A stretch of 64,000 nt of DNA from contig NZ_SRRT01000007.1 in NCBI RefSeq assembly GCF_004784475.1, positions 124,001 to 188,000 of the forward strand, in the 5' to 3' direction. The position numbers and the translations under genes are program-made. This DNA is from Streptomyces bauhiniae. GTDB lineage: Bacteria > Actinomycetota > Actinomycetes > Streptomycetales > Streptomycetaceae. This document shows, in pieces, positions 46,256 through 55,262 of this stretch (position 1 is the first letter of the stretch; every line of letters starts with the position of its first letter). Under the pieces are notes generated by a model. The model worked only from the letters and a program-made list of their open reading frames with translations, searched no databases and was not told the origin of the DNA.

Positions 46256-48460
46256 TCAGGCGCGGACCAGTTCCCGGTCCCCGTCCGGGTCGGAGTCCGT
46301 CTTCAGGCCCTCGCCCTCGACGTCCACGTTGGGCAGGGCGCGGTCCAGCCAGACCGGGAGCCACCAGGCGCGGCGGCCGAGCAGGGCCAGGACGGCCGGG
46401 ACGATCGCCATGCGGACGATGAAGGCGTCGAAGAAGACGGCGATGGCCAGGCCGAAGCCGATCATCTTGATCATCGACTCGCTGGAGCCGATGAAGCCGG
46501 AGAAGACGGCGATCATGATGACGGCGGCGGCGGTGACGACGCGGGCGCTGTAGCGGAAGCCGGTGACGACCGCCTGGCCGGGGTTCTCCCCGTGGACGTA
46601 CGCCTCACGCATCCGGGTCACGAGGAACACCTCGTAGTCCATGGCGAGTCCGAAGACCACACCGACCATGAAGATCGGCATCATCGACATGACAGGACCG
46701 GTCTGCTCGACGTTCATCAGGCCGGACAGCCAGCCCCACTGGAAGACCGCGACGACCGCGCCGAGGGCGGCCAGCACGCTGAGCAGGAAGCCGAGGGCCG
46801 CCTTCAGCGGGACCAGGATCGAGCGGAACACCACGATCAGCAGCAGGAAGGCGAGGCCGACGACCAGCGCGAGGTAGGGCAGCAGCGCGTCGTTCAGCTT
46901 CTGCGAGACGTCGATGTTCATCGCCGTAGCGCCGGTGACCAGCAGCTTCGCGTCCGTCGCGGAGGCGATCGACGCGCTCTTGCCCCGGATCGCGTGCACC
47001 AGGTCCTCGGTGGTGGCCGAGGACGGCTGGGACTTCGGTACGACGGTGATGATCGCGGTGTCGCCCGCCTTGTTGGGTGCCGGCGGGGTGACCGTGACGA
47101 CGTCCTTCAGACCCTTGATCTCGTCGCCGACCTTGGCGAACGCGGCCTTCTTGTCGGCGCTGCCCTTGGCGTCGACGACGACCATCAGCGGGCCGTTGAA
47201 GCCGGGGCCGAAGCCGTCGGAGAGCAGGTCGTAGGCGCGGCGCTGGGTGGTGGAGACGGGCTGGGAGCCGTCGTCCGGGAGGCCCAGCTCGAGTGAGGCG
47301 GCCGGGACGGCGGCGGCACCGAGGCCGACCACACCGAGCAGCAGCACGGTGACCGGGCGCCGGACCACGAAGCTGGCCCACCGGGTGCCCATGTTGGGAC
47401 GGCCGGCCTTCTTCGCCGCGCGCCCCCCGCCGAGCAGCTTGCTCTTCTCGCCGGCCGGCTTGACCGTACGGCCCGCGTACCCGAGCAGCGCCGGGATCAT
47501 GGTGAGTGCGATCAGCACCGCGATGGCGACCGTGCCCGCGGCGGCCACGCCCATCTTGGTCAGCATCGGGATGTTGACCACGGAGAGCCCGACCAGCGCG
47601 ATGACGACGGTGAGGCCCGCGAAGACCACCGCCGAGCCCGCCGTACCCACGGCGCGGCCCGCCGCCTCCTCGGGGTCGCGGCCCTCGGCCAGTTCGGCGC
47701 GGTAGCGGGAGACGATGAAGAGGGCGTAGTCGATGCCGACCGCGAGGCCGATCATCGTGGCCAGGGTGGAGGTGGTGGAGCCGAGGTCGAGCGGGGTGGC
47801 CAGCGCGGTGATCGTGGAGACGCCGATGCCGACGCCGATGATCGCGGTGAGCAGCGGCAGCCCGGCCGCGATGAGCGAGCCGAAGGTGATGACGAGGACG
47901 ACAGCCGCGATGGCGATGCCGATGATCTCGCTGGAGCCGGTCTCGGGTGCGGTGGTGAGCGCGTCGCCGCCGATCTCGACCCTCAGCCCGGCGTCCCGCG
48001 CGTGCCCGGCGCTCTCCTTGAGGGCGTCACGGGAGGAGTCCTCCAGCTCCATCCCGGAGACCTTGTACTTCACCGAGGCGTAGGCGATCGTGCCGTCCCG
48101 GCTGACCGCCTTGCCGGTGTACGGGTCGGTGACGGAGGCGACCTCGGAGCCGGAACCCAGCTCCTTGACCGTCTTCTGCACGGCCGCCTTGTTGCCGGCG
48201 TCGGTCATCTTCTGGCCCTCGGGCGCCTTGAAGACGACGCGGGCGGTGGCGCCGTCGGCGCTCATGCCGGGGAAGCGCTGCTCCAGCAGGTCGAAGGCGC
48301 GCTGCGCCTCGGTGCCCGGGATGGAGAAGGACGAGTTCCCGGCGGGCGGCGCGGAGGCGGCGCCCACCCCGGCGAGGGTGAGCAGCGCCACCCACAGCAG
48401 GGCGACGAAGTGCCGTCGCCGGAAGGCGAATCGGCCGAGTTTGTACAGGTACGTGGCCAC
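46256..48460 (-). CDS. MMPL-family membrane transporter
   Basis: This 734-residue RND/MMPL exporter has about 12 hydrophobic segments and two large extracytoplasmic domains after TM1 and TM7. Typical motifs include LALDLGxT-like GLAVGIDYALFIVSRYRAEL and, in the second half, FGLAMDYEVFLVTRMREAY. MMPL proteins move lipids or lipophilic compounds. GTG 48460 is the start. A TetR gene lies upstream in the same direction and is the likely repressor. Confidence 0.92.
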   Translation of the reverse strand: MATYLYKLGRFAFRRRHFVALLWVALLTLAGVGAASAPPAGNSSFSIPGTEAQRAFDLLEQRFPGMSADGATARVVFKAPEGQKMTDAGNKAAVQKTVKELGSGSEVASVTDPYTGKAVSRDGTIAYASVKYKVSGMELEDSSRDALKESAGHARDAGLRVEIGGDALTTAPETGSSEIIGIAIAAVVLVITFGSLIAAGLPLLTAIIGVGIGVSTITALATPLDLGSTTSTLATMIGLAVGIDYALFIVSRYRAELAEGRDPEEAAGRAVGTAGSAVVFAGLTVVIALVGLSVVNIPMLTKMGVAAAGTVAIAVLIALTMIPALLGYAGRTVKPAGEKSKLLGGGRAAKKAGRPNMGTRWASFVVRRPVTVLLLGVVGLGAAAVPAASLELGLPDDGSQPVSTTQRRAYDLLSDGFGPGFNGPLMVVVDAKGSADKKAAFAKVGDEIKGLKDVVTVTPPAPNKAGDTAIITVVPKSQPSSATTEDLVHAIRGKSASIASATDAKLLVTGATAMNIDVSQKLNDALLPYLALVVGLAFLLLIVVFRSILVPLKAALGFLLSVLAALGAVVAVFQWGWLSGLMNVEQTGPVMSMMPIFMVGVVFGLAMDYEVFLVTRMREAYVHGENPGQAVVTGFRYSARVVTAAAVIMIAVFSGFIGSSESMIKMIGFGLAIAVFFDAFIVRMAIVPAVLALLGRRAWWLPVWLDRALPNVDVEGEGLKTDSDPDGDRELVRA

Positions 48461-48565
48461 GAGGGCGTACTCCCGGTCAGGTCGTGGAGAGCATCTGGGC
48501 AGGAAAGGTCAGCCCGGCGACGTGAGCGGAGACGTCAGGAGGTGGGCTTGCTGGGGAGGGGTCGG

Positions 48566-49165
48566 TCAGGTGGTGGGGACGCCGAGAGCGGGGAGGATCA
48601 CGGCGTCGATGTAGGAGCTGATGAAGTCCTGGGTGGGAGGCTGCTCGTCGATGAGCGCCCGGGTGGCGAACGCGCCGATCATCATGTGCACCACGAAGGG
48701 CAGCGCCGGGTTGTCCGGGGCCACTTCGCCCCGGTCCACGGCACGCGAGAGCATCCGGCGAAGCTCGGTGATCTCGGGCTCGATGATCTGCTCCCGGAAC
48801 GCCTGCAGCAGGTCCGGGTTGGTGTGGGTGGCCATGGCCAGGCCCCGCATGAGGGCGCTGTTCTGCTCCATGGCGCAGTCGTCCTCGCGGTGCACGGCCG
48901 CCAGGAAGTCCCCGCGCAGCGAGCCGGTGTCCACGTCGGAGATCCGGCCGGGTTTGGTGTGCCGGATCGCGCGGGCGACCAGTTCGGCCTTGCCGCCCCA
49001 CTGGCGGTAGAGCGTGGCCTTGCTGGAGCGGGTGCGGGCGGCGACGGCGTCCATGGTGAGGGCGTCGTAGCCGACCTCGCGGAGCAGGTCGAGGACCGCC
49101 TCGTACAGCTCGGCCGCGCGCTCGGGCGTGAGCCTGCTGCGGCGCACGGTGGCGGCGTCGGTCAT
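48566..49165 (-). CDS. TetR-family regulator of the MMPL transporter
   Basis: This 199-residue protein has the TetR HTH (ALTMDAVAARTRSSKATLYRQW, about residues 34-55, then GGKAELV) and a C-terminal TetR_C domain. It lies directly upstream of the MMPL gene and downstream of two perfect palindromes, which suggests autoregulation of a tetR-mmpL operon. ATG 49165 has GAGAGGGTGAGG upstream. Confidence 0.87.
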   Translation of the reverse strand: MTDAATVRRSRLTPERAAELYEAVLDLLREVGYDALTMDAVAARTRSSKATLYRQWGGKAELVARAIRHTKPGRISDVDTGSLRGDFLAAVHREDDCAMEQNSALMRGLAMATHTNPDLLQAFREQIIEPEITELRRMLSRAVDRGEVAPDNPALPFVVHMMIGAFATRALIDEQPPTQDFISSYIDAVILPALGVPTT

Positions 49166-49198
49166 CCGCCTCACCCTCTCCCGCTGATCAAGACGACG

Positions 49199-49261
49199 CT
49201 GTACGGGACTCCGTACAGGATGACGGTACCCCGGCCTTCTACGAAACGAAACCGTTTCGTA
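49199..49261. promoter_or_regulatory. Two palindromic operators between tetR-mmpL and the tricorn gene
   Basis: CTGTACGG-GACT-CCGTACAG (49199-49218) and TACGAAACG-AAAC-CGTTTCGTA (49240-49261) are both perfect dyads. The first is close to the tetR start and looks like a TetR operator. The second has a different half-site, so it may bind another regulator, or be shared with the divergent protease gene. Confidence 0.7.
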
Positions 49262-49342
49262 CGGCCCTGGGGCGTGTCCTGCGTCACGGGGCGCGGGGCC
49301 GCACGAGTTGCTGTGCCTCTCGTGCCGGAAAAGCATGGATGG

Positions 49343-52300
49343 GTGAGCTATCTGCGGCTTCCCCACATCAGTGACGATCTGCTGTGCTTCGTGGCCGAGG
49401 ACGACCTCTGGCTGGCGCCGCTGGACGAACCGGGCCGCCCCTGGCGGCTCACCGCGGACCGCACCAAGGCCGGACACCCCCGTTTCTCGCCCGACGGCAA
49501 GCAGATCGCCTTCACGAGCTGGCGCAGCCTGGTGCCGGAGATCCACCTGGTGGACGTGGCCGGCGGCCCGGCGCGGCAGCTCACGTACTGGGGCAGCGCC
49601 GACACCCAGGTGTGCGGCTGGACGCCCCCCGACCAGCACGGAAAGAGCGACATCCTGGCCGTCGCCTCGCACGGCCAGCCCTTCTCCTACTTCACCTGGG
49701 CCCACAAGGTCGGCACCGACGGCAGCCCCGGCGGACGGCTGCCCTGGGGCCCGGTCGGTGACATCCAGGTCGCGGACACGGCCGGCGAGCACCAGACCCT
49801 TCTCCTCACCGGCACGCCCCCGCACGAACCGGCGTCCTGGAAGCGGTACCGGGGCGGTGCGACGGGACGGCTGTGGCTCCAGGGGCAACGGCTGCTGGAG
49901 GACATCGACGGCCAGCTCTCCTCCCCGATGTTCGTCGCGGGCCGCATCGCCTTCCTCTCCGACCACGAGGGCATCGGCAACCTGTACTCCGTCGCCCCCG
50001 ACGGCACCGACCTGCGCCGCCACACCGACCACGACGCCTTCTACGCCCGGCACGCCGCGACCGACGGCGAGCGGGTGGTCTACCAGTGCGCCGGTGACAT
50101 CTGGATCGTGGACGACCTCTCCCCCACCGGCACCCCGCGCAAGCTCGACATCGACCTGGGCGGCGCCGCCCCCGGCCGCCGTCCCTACCAGGTGCCCGCC
50201 GCGCACAACGTGGACGGCCTCTCCGTGGACGAGACCGGCCGGGCCAGCGCGGTCACCGTCCGGGGCAGCCTGTACTGGCTCACCCACCGCGACGGCCCGT
50301 CCCGCACCATCGCCGACACCCCCGGCGTCCGGGTCCGGCTGCCGGAGATGCTGGGCTCGACCGGCCAGCTCGCCTACGTCACCGACGCCGAGGGCGACGA
50401 CGCGATCGCCATCGCCCAGCTCCCCCGCGCCTCCGGCGGCCGCGAGCCCCGGCTGCTCGGCGAGGGGAGGCTCGGCCGGGTGCTGGAGCTGGTCTCCGAC
50501 CCGGAGGGCGAACGGCTGGCGGTCGCCTCGCACGACGGCAGGCTGCTGCTGATCGACGTAGCCGAGGACGAGGAGGGGAGGCAGCCCGGCACCGTCACCG
50601 AGCTGATCCGCTCCGACAACGGCCCCGTCCGCGACCTCGCCTTCTCCCCCGACGGCGCCTGGCTCACCTGGTCCCACCCCGGCATCGGCCGCTCCCTGCG
50701 CAAGATCAAGCTGGCCCGGATCAAGGACCGCCTGATCGTGGACGTCACCAACGGCCGCTTCGAGGACGAGAACCCGGTCTTCACCAGCGACGGCCGCTAC
50801 CTCGCCTTCCTCTCCTGGCGCGGCTTCGACCCGGTCTACGACGTGCACACCGGCGACCTGTCCTTCCCGCTCGGCTGCCGTCCCTACCTGGTCCCGCTGA
50901 ACTCGGCCACGCCCTCCCCGTTCGCGCTCAATCCCGAGGGGCGTCCGGCGGCGGGCGGGCTCGATCCGCTGGAGGCAGGGTCCGGCGAGGGCGGCACGGT
51001 GACGGTGGAGGTGGAGGGGCTGGAGAACCGGGTGACGCCGTTCCCGGTGATGTCCTCCAAGTACTCGGCGCTGCGCCCGGTCGCGGGCGGCGGGCTGGTC
51101 TGGCTGCGCTGGCCGATCTCCGGCGCGCTGGGCGAGACCTTCGTCAACCCGGCCGACATCAGCGGCCGTCCCACGCTGGAGCACTTCAACCTCAGCAAGG
51201 CGAAGAAGACCGAACTGGTCGGCCACCTCGACTGGTTCGAGGTGAGCGGCGACGGCACCCGGCTGGTCGTGGTGGACGAGGGCGACCTGCGTGCGGTGCC
51301 CGCCACCGAGCCCGGCGACAGCGACAGCACGGTCTGGATCGACCTGCGGCGCATCCTGCACGAGGTGGACCCGGCCGCCGAGTGGCGCGGTGCCTACGCC
51401 GAGGGCGGCCGGCTCATCCGGGACTACTTCTGGGACCCCGGCATGTGCGGGATCGACTGGCCGGCGATCCTGGAGCAGTACCGCCCGCTGGTCGAACGGG
51501 TCACCTCCCCCGACGAGTTCGCCGACCTGATGCGCGAAGTCCTCGGCGAACTGGGCACCTCGCACGCCTATGTCACCCCGGCCCGGCGCAACGAGGGCCC
51601 GCCGCACTACCAGCGCCGGCAGGGCCTCCTCGGCGCCAACTTCGTCTGCCGGGACGGCGCCTGGATGGTCGCCCGCATCCTCGACGGTGACTCCTCCGAC
51701 TCCCGCGCCCGCTCCCCGCTGGCCGGCACCGGCATCCGTGAGGGCTCCGTGCTGACCCATGTCAACGGGCGCCCGGTGGACCCGGTGACCGGGCCCTACC
51801 CGCTGCTCGCGGGGTCCGGCGGCACCACCGTCGACCTCACCTTCACCCCGCCGCCGGGCGAGCCGGGCCCCGCCCGCCGGGTGGCCGTGGTCCCGCTGCT
51901 CGACGACCGCTCACTGCGCTACCAGGACTGGGTGGCCAAACGCCGCGAGGTGGTACGGGAGTTGAGCGGCGGCAAGTGCGGCTATCTGCACATCCCCGAC
52001 CTGGGCGGCTCCGGCTGGGCGCAGTTCAACCGCGATCTGCGCCTGGAGGTGTCCCGGCCCGCGCTGATCGTGGACGTACGCGGCAACGCGGGCGGGCACA
52101 TCAGCGAGCTGGTCATAGAGAAGCTGACCCGGACCATCCTCGGCTGGGACCTGACCCGCGACGCGGAGGCGGTGTCGTACGCCTCCAACGCGCCGCGCGG
52201 GCCGGTCGTGGCGCTCGCGGACGAGGCGACCTCCTCCGACGGCGACATGATCACCGCCGCCTTCAAGCTGCTCGACCTCGGCCCGGTCGTCGGGCAGCGC

Positions 52301-52609
52301 ACCTGGGGCGGGGTCGTCGGCATCACCGGCCGGCACCGGCTCGGGGACGGCACGGTGATCACGGTGCCGATGAACGCGGCCTGGTTCGACGAGTACGGCT
52401 GGTCCGTGGAGAACCGGGGCGTCACGCCGGACCTGGAGGCGCTGCGCACCCCGCTGGACTGGGCCGAGGGCCGCTACGCCCAGCTCGACGACGCGGTGGA
52501 GCTGGCGCTCGACATGCTGGAGACGACCCCGGCCGCGGTGCCGCCCGACTACAGCGACGTACCGGACCGCTCGCGGCCGAAGCTGCCGCCGCGCGAGGAG
52601 GGGGCATAG
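49343..52609 (+). CDS. Tricorn-protease homologue (S41 family)
   Basis: This cytoplasmic protein of 1088 residues follows the tricorn layout: N-terminal six- and seven-bladed beta-propellers (HPRFSPDGKQIAF, AFSPDGAWLTW, VFTSDGRYLAFLSW), then a PDZ domain (about 770-850) and a C-terminal S41 peptidase domain. Catalytic candidates are the His of GTSHAYV and the Ser of EATSSDGDM. Tricorn degrades oligopeptides downstream of the proteasome. GTG 49343 is used because the nearby ATG is closed by a stop. Length fits the family. Confidence 0.9.
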   Translation: MSYLRLPHISDDLLCFVAEDDLWLAPLDEPGRPWRLTADRTKAGHPRFSPDGKQIAFTSWRSLVPEIHLVDVAGGPARQLTYWGSADTQVCGWTPPDQHGKSDILAVASHGQPFSYFTWAHKVGTDGSPGGRLPWGPVGDIQVADTAGEHQTLLLTGTPPHEPASWKRYRGGATGRLWLQGQRLLEDIDGQLSSPMFVAGRIAFLSDHEGIGNLYSVAPDGTDLRRHTDHDAFYARHAATDGERVVYQCAGDIWIVDDLSPTGTPRKLDIDLGGAAPGRRPYQVPAAHNVDGLSVDETGRASAVTVRGSLYWLTHRDGPSRTIADTPGVRVRLPEMLGSTGQLAYVTDAEGDDAIAIAQLPRASGGREPRLLGEGRLGRVLELVSDPEGERLAVASHDGRLLLIDVAEDEEGRQPGTVTELIRSDNGPVRDLAFSPDGAWLTWSHPGIGRSLRKIKLARIKDRLIVDVTNGRFEDENPVFTSDGRYLAFLSWRGFDPVYDVHTGDLSFPLGCRPYLVPLNSATPSPFALNPEGRPAAGGLDPLEAGSGEGGTVTVEVEGLENRVTPFPVMSSKYSALRPVAGGGLVWLRWPISGALGETFVNPADISGRPTLEHFNLSKAKKTELVGHLDWFEVSGDGTRLVVVDEGDLRAVPATEPGDSDSTVWIDLRRILHEVDPAAEWRGAYAEGGRLIRDYFWDPGMCGIDWPAILEQYRPLVERVTSPDEFADLMREVLGELGTSHAYVTPARRNEGPPHYQRRQGLLGANFVCRDGAWMVARILDGDSSDSRARSPLAGTGIREGSVLTHVNGRPVDPVTGPYPLLAGSGGTTVDLTFTPPPGEPGPARRVAVVPLLDDRSLRYQDWVAKRREVVRELSGGKCGYLHIPDLGGSGWAQFNRDLRLEVSRPALIVDVRGNAGGHISELVIEKLTRTILGWDLTRDAEAVSYASNAPRGPVVALADEATSSDGDMITAAFKLLDLGPVVGQRTWGGVVGITGRHRLGDGTVITVPMNAAWFDEYGWSVENRGVTPDLEALRTPLDWAEGRYAQLDDAVELALDMLETTPAAVPPDYSDVPDRSRPKLPPREEGA

Positions 52610-52650
52610 AAAAGGGCGGGACTTCCCGCCACTTACAACGTATAGCGCAA

Positions 52651-52675
52651 GGGGGGCCTTGCGGCAAGGCCCCCC
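52651..52675 (+). promoter_or_regulatory. Inverted repeat matching the rifamycin-associated element (RAE)
   Basis: An 11-bp perfect stem (52651-52661 with 52665-52675, CGG loop) contains the core CTTGCGGCAAGGCCCC, which matches the RAE described upstream of rifamycin-inducible genes, as I recall it. It lies just downstream of a TATAGC-like -10 (52641-52646) and 46 bp before helR. It could also serve as the terminator of the tricorn gene. Confidence 0.75.
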
Positions 52676-52720
52676 TCATGCCGCAGAATCGCTCGCCGAG
52701 CCCAGAACCTGCGGAAATGA

Positions 52721-54904
52721 GTGATCCACTACATGTGTGCGCTGCTGTCCGAGCGTGAGCCCGCGCCGGAGTCCCGCGCGTTCGACCTTCCCGACCGGCT
52801 CGCCGCCAAGGCCGACCCGGTACTGATCGCCGCCGACGAGCGGCACTTCGCGGAGATCTCCGCGAGCCTGGAGCAGACCGTCGCCGAGCTGTCCGACACC
52901 CTGGACGCCCTGCGCCGGGCACCCGGCGGGGCCGGCCGGGAGGCGCTGGAACGGGACCTGGAGATCCACCGGCTGACCGCCCGGCTGCGCGCCCTGCGCC
53001 GCTTCGGCCTCGACCTGTGCCTCGGCCACATCGTGCACGACGGTGATCCCGAGCCGGTCTACATCGGCCGCCTGGGCCTCACCGACCCCACCGGCCGCCG
53101 GCTGCTGATCGACTGGCGCTCCCCCGCCGCCGAGCCGTTCTTCGCCGCGACCCACGCCCACCCGATGGGCCTGGCCAGCCGCCGCCGCTACCGCTGGACG
53201 CGCGGCCGGATCACCGACTATTGGGACGAGGTGTTCACCGCCGACGGCCTGGAGCACCACGCGGCGCTGGACGACCAGTCGGCCTTCATCGCCACCCTCG
53301 GCACCAACCGCTCGGAGCGGATGCGGGACGTGCTGGCCACCATCCAGGCCGACCAGGACGCGATCATCCGGGCCTCCTCGCGCGGCGCCCTCGTGGTGGA
53401 CGGCGGCCCCGGCACCGGCAAGACCGTCGTCGCCCTGCACCGCTCCGCCTACCTCCTCCACTCCGACCCGCGCCTCGGACACCGCCGGGGCGGCGTCCTG
53501 TTCGTCGGCCCGCACCAGCCCTACCTCAACTACGTCGCCGACGTGCTGCCGAGCCTCGGCGAGGAGGGGGTCCAGACCTGCACCGTGCGGGACCTGGTGG
53601 CCGAGGGCGCCACGGCGGGCGTCGAGACCGACCCCGAGGTAGCCCGGCTGAAGTCCTCGGCGGACCTGGTGAAGGGCATCGAGAAGGCGGTGCGCTTCTA
53701 CGAGACCCCGCCCACCGACCCCCTGACCGTCAGCACCCCGTGGGGCGAGCTGCACCTGACCGCCGCCGACTGGGCCGAGGCGTTCGAGGCGGCGGAGGCG
53801 GGCGTCCCGCACAACGAGGCCCGCGACCTGATCTGGGAGGCGCTCGTCACGATCCTCCGCGACCAGTTCGACAAGGAGGTCCCGCCCACGCTCTTCCGCC
53901 GGGCCCTGGCCTCCGACGGCGAGCTGACCGGCACCCTCCGCCGCGCCTGGCCCCTGCTGGAGGCGGCCGACCTGGTCGGTGACCTGTGGACCGTCCCGGC
54001 GTACCTGCGGATGTGCGCCCCCTGGCTCTCCCCCGACGAGGTACGCCTGCTGCGCCGTACCGACCCGCAGGCGTGGACGGTGTCCGACCTGCCCCTGCTG
54101 GACGCGGCCCGGCAGCGGCTCGGGGACCCGGAGACCTCGCGGAAGAAGCGCCGCCAGGCCGCCACGGTCGCCGTCGAGCGGGAGCGGATGTCCGCCGTCA
54201 TCGACAGCGTGATCGCGGCCGACCCGGACGGCGAGGGCGCGGTGACCATGCTGCACGGGCAGGACCTCAAGGACAGCCTGGTCGACGAGGGCGCGCTGCC
54301 CGCCATCGAGGCGGACGCGCTGGCCGGTCCGTTCGCGCACATCGTGGTGGACGAGGCCCAGGAGCTGACCGACGCCGAGTGGCAGATGCTGCTCCTGCGC
54401 TGCCCCTCGCGCAGCTTCACCATCGTGGGCGACCGCGCCCAGGCCCGGCACGGCTTCACCGAGTCCTGGCGGGAACGGCTCACGCGGGCCGGTCTCGGCC
54501 GGGTGGAGGTGGCCTCGCTGAGCATCAACTACCGCACCCCCGAAGAGGTGATGGCCGAGGCGGAGCCGGTGATCCGCGCCGCCCTCCCGGACGCCAACGT
54601 GCCCACCTCGGTACGCGCGAACGGCATCCCGGTCACCTACGGTCCGGTCTCCGACCTGGACGCCGTACTGCACGACTGGCTGGCCGAGCACGCCGAGGGG
54701 ACCGCCTGTGTCATCGGCGATCCCGCGTTCAAGGAGCGGCCCCGCGTCCGCTCGCTCACCCCGGAGCTGGCGAAGGGGCTGGAGTTCGACCTGGTCGTGC
54801 TGGTGGACCCGGCCGCCTTCGGCGAGGGCATCGAGGGCGCGGTGGACCGGTACGTGGCGATGACCCGCGCGACCCAGCGGTTGGTCGTACTGGGCGCCCG
54901 ATAG
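52721..54904 (+). CDS. helR: HelR/HelD-type RNA polymerase helicase-like ATPase, rifamycin tolerance
   Basis: This 727-residue superfamily 1 protein has Walker A GGPGTGKT (228-235), an N-terminal coiled coil (about 35-95), the HelD-type LLIDWRSPAAEPF segment, Walker B VVDEAQEL, QARHG and SINYRTPEEV helicase motifs and a C-terminal YVAMTRATQRLVVL. HelR removes rifamycin-stalled RNA polymerase from DNA and displaces the drug in S. venezuelae and M. abscessus. The RAE-like repeat upstream supports HelR rather than a general UvrD helicase. GTG 52721 is used; an in-frame ATG at 52733 is possible. Confidence 0.88.
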   Translation: MIHYMCALLSEREPAPESRAFDLPDRLAAKADPVLIAADERHFAEISASLEQTVAELSDTLDALRRAPGGAGREALERDLEIHRLTARLRALRRFGLDLCLGHIVHDGDPEPVYIGRLGLTDPTGRRLLIDWRSPAAEPFFAATHAHPMGLASRRRYRWTRGRITDYWDEVFTADGLEHHAALDDQSAFIATLGTNRSERMRDVLATIQADQDAIIRASSRGALVVDGGPGTGKTVVALHRSAYLLHSDPRLGHRRGGVLFVGPHQPYLNYVADVLPSLGEEGVQTCTVRDLVAEGATAGVETDPEVARLKSSADLVKGIEKAVRFYETPPTDPLTVSTPWGELHLTAADWAEAFEAAEAGVPHNEARDLIWEALVTILRDQFDKEVPPTLFRRALASDGELTGTLRRAWPLLEAADLVGDLWTVPAYLRMCAPWLSPDEVRLLRRTDPQAWTVSDLPLLDAARQRLGDPETSRKKRRQAATVAVERERMSAVIDSVIAADPDGEGAVTMLHGQDLKDSLVDEGALPAIEADALAGPFAHIVVDEAQELTDAEWQMLLLRCPSRSFTIVGDRAQARHGFTESWRERLTRAGLGRVEVASLSINYRTPEEVMAEAEPVIRAALPDANVPTSVRANGIPVTYGPVSDLDAVLHDWLAEHAEGTACVIGDPAFKERPRVRSLTPELAKGLEFDLVVLVDPAAFGEGIEGAVDRYVAMTRATQRLVVLGAR

Positions 54905-54910
54905 CGCCGG

Positions 54911-54943
54911 GGCGGGGCACCCGGACGTGCCGGGTGCCCCGCC
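54911..54943. terminator. Strong terminator after helR
   Basis: A perfect 14-bp GC stem (54911-54924 with 54930-54943) and a 5-nt loop lie 7 bp after the helR stop codon, between convergent genes. Confidence 0.88.
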
Positions 54944-54969
54944 GCGTGGCTTTCGCCGGAGCTGCCGCG

Positions 54970-55176
54970 TCAGGCGGTGTGGTCCGGGTCGAAGCGGTCC
55001 TCGACGTCCCGCATGCCGCTCTCGGCGCGGTCACGCTGGGGCTGGCCGGCGCGCTCCTGGTGGTCGCGCCCCTGCGGGCCGCGCTGACCGGCCTTCTCGC
55101 GGGCCTGGCCGGCCTTCTCCTTGGCCTGGTCCTGCATCTTGCGGGACTTCTCCTGGAACTGGTCCTTCATACCCAT
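54970..55176 (-). CDS. Small CsbD-like hydrophilic protein
   Basis: This 68-residue protein is almost entirely charged and polar, rich in Lys, Gln, Glu and Arg with KxKxGQAREKAGQ-type repeats, and has no hydrophobic core. It resembles CsbD and LEA-like stress proteins. It is probably disordered or helical under stress. ATG 55176 is used; ATG 55170 is also possible. Function is inferred from composition only. Confidence 0.7.
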   Translation of the reverse strand: MGMKDQFQEKSRKMQDQAKEKAGQAREKAGQRGPQGRDHQERAGQPQRDRAESGMRDVEDRFDPDHTA

Positions 55177-55262
55177 GTGGGTTCACATCCCTGGTGAGAA
55201 CGGTTGCGGCCCCGGTGGGGCCTCGACCAGATTCACACGGGCGAACACCCTGCGCATGTCGA

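Noticed and set aside
48566-51760. Apparent 1064-residue fusion of a TetR domain to a long N-terminal part
   Set aside because: The N-terminal part is antisense to the tricorn gene; the TetR gene starts at ATG 49165 with its own ribosome-binding site.
52651-52675. Plain terminator of the tricorn gene
   Set aside because: A terminator role is possible, but the exact core sequence and the helR gene just downstream favour the rifamycin-associated element.
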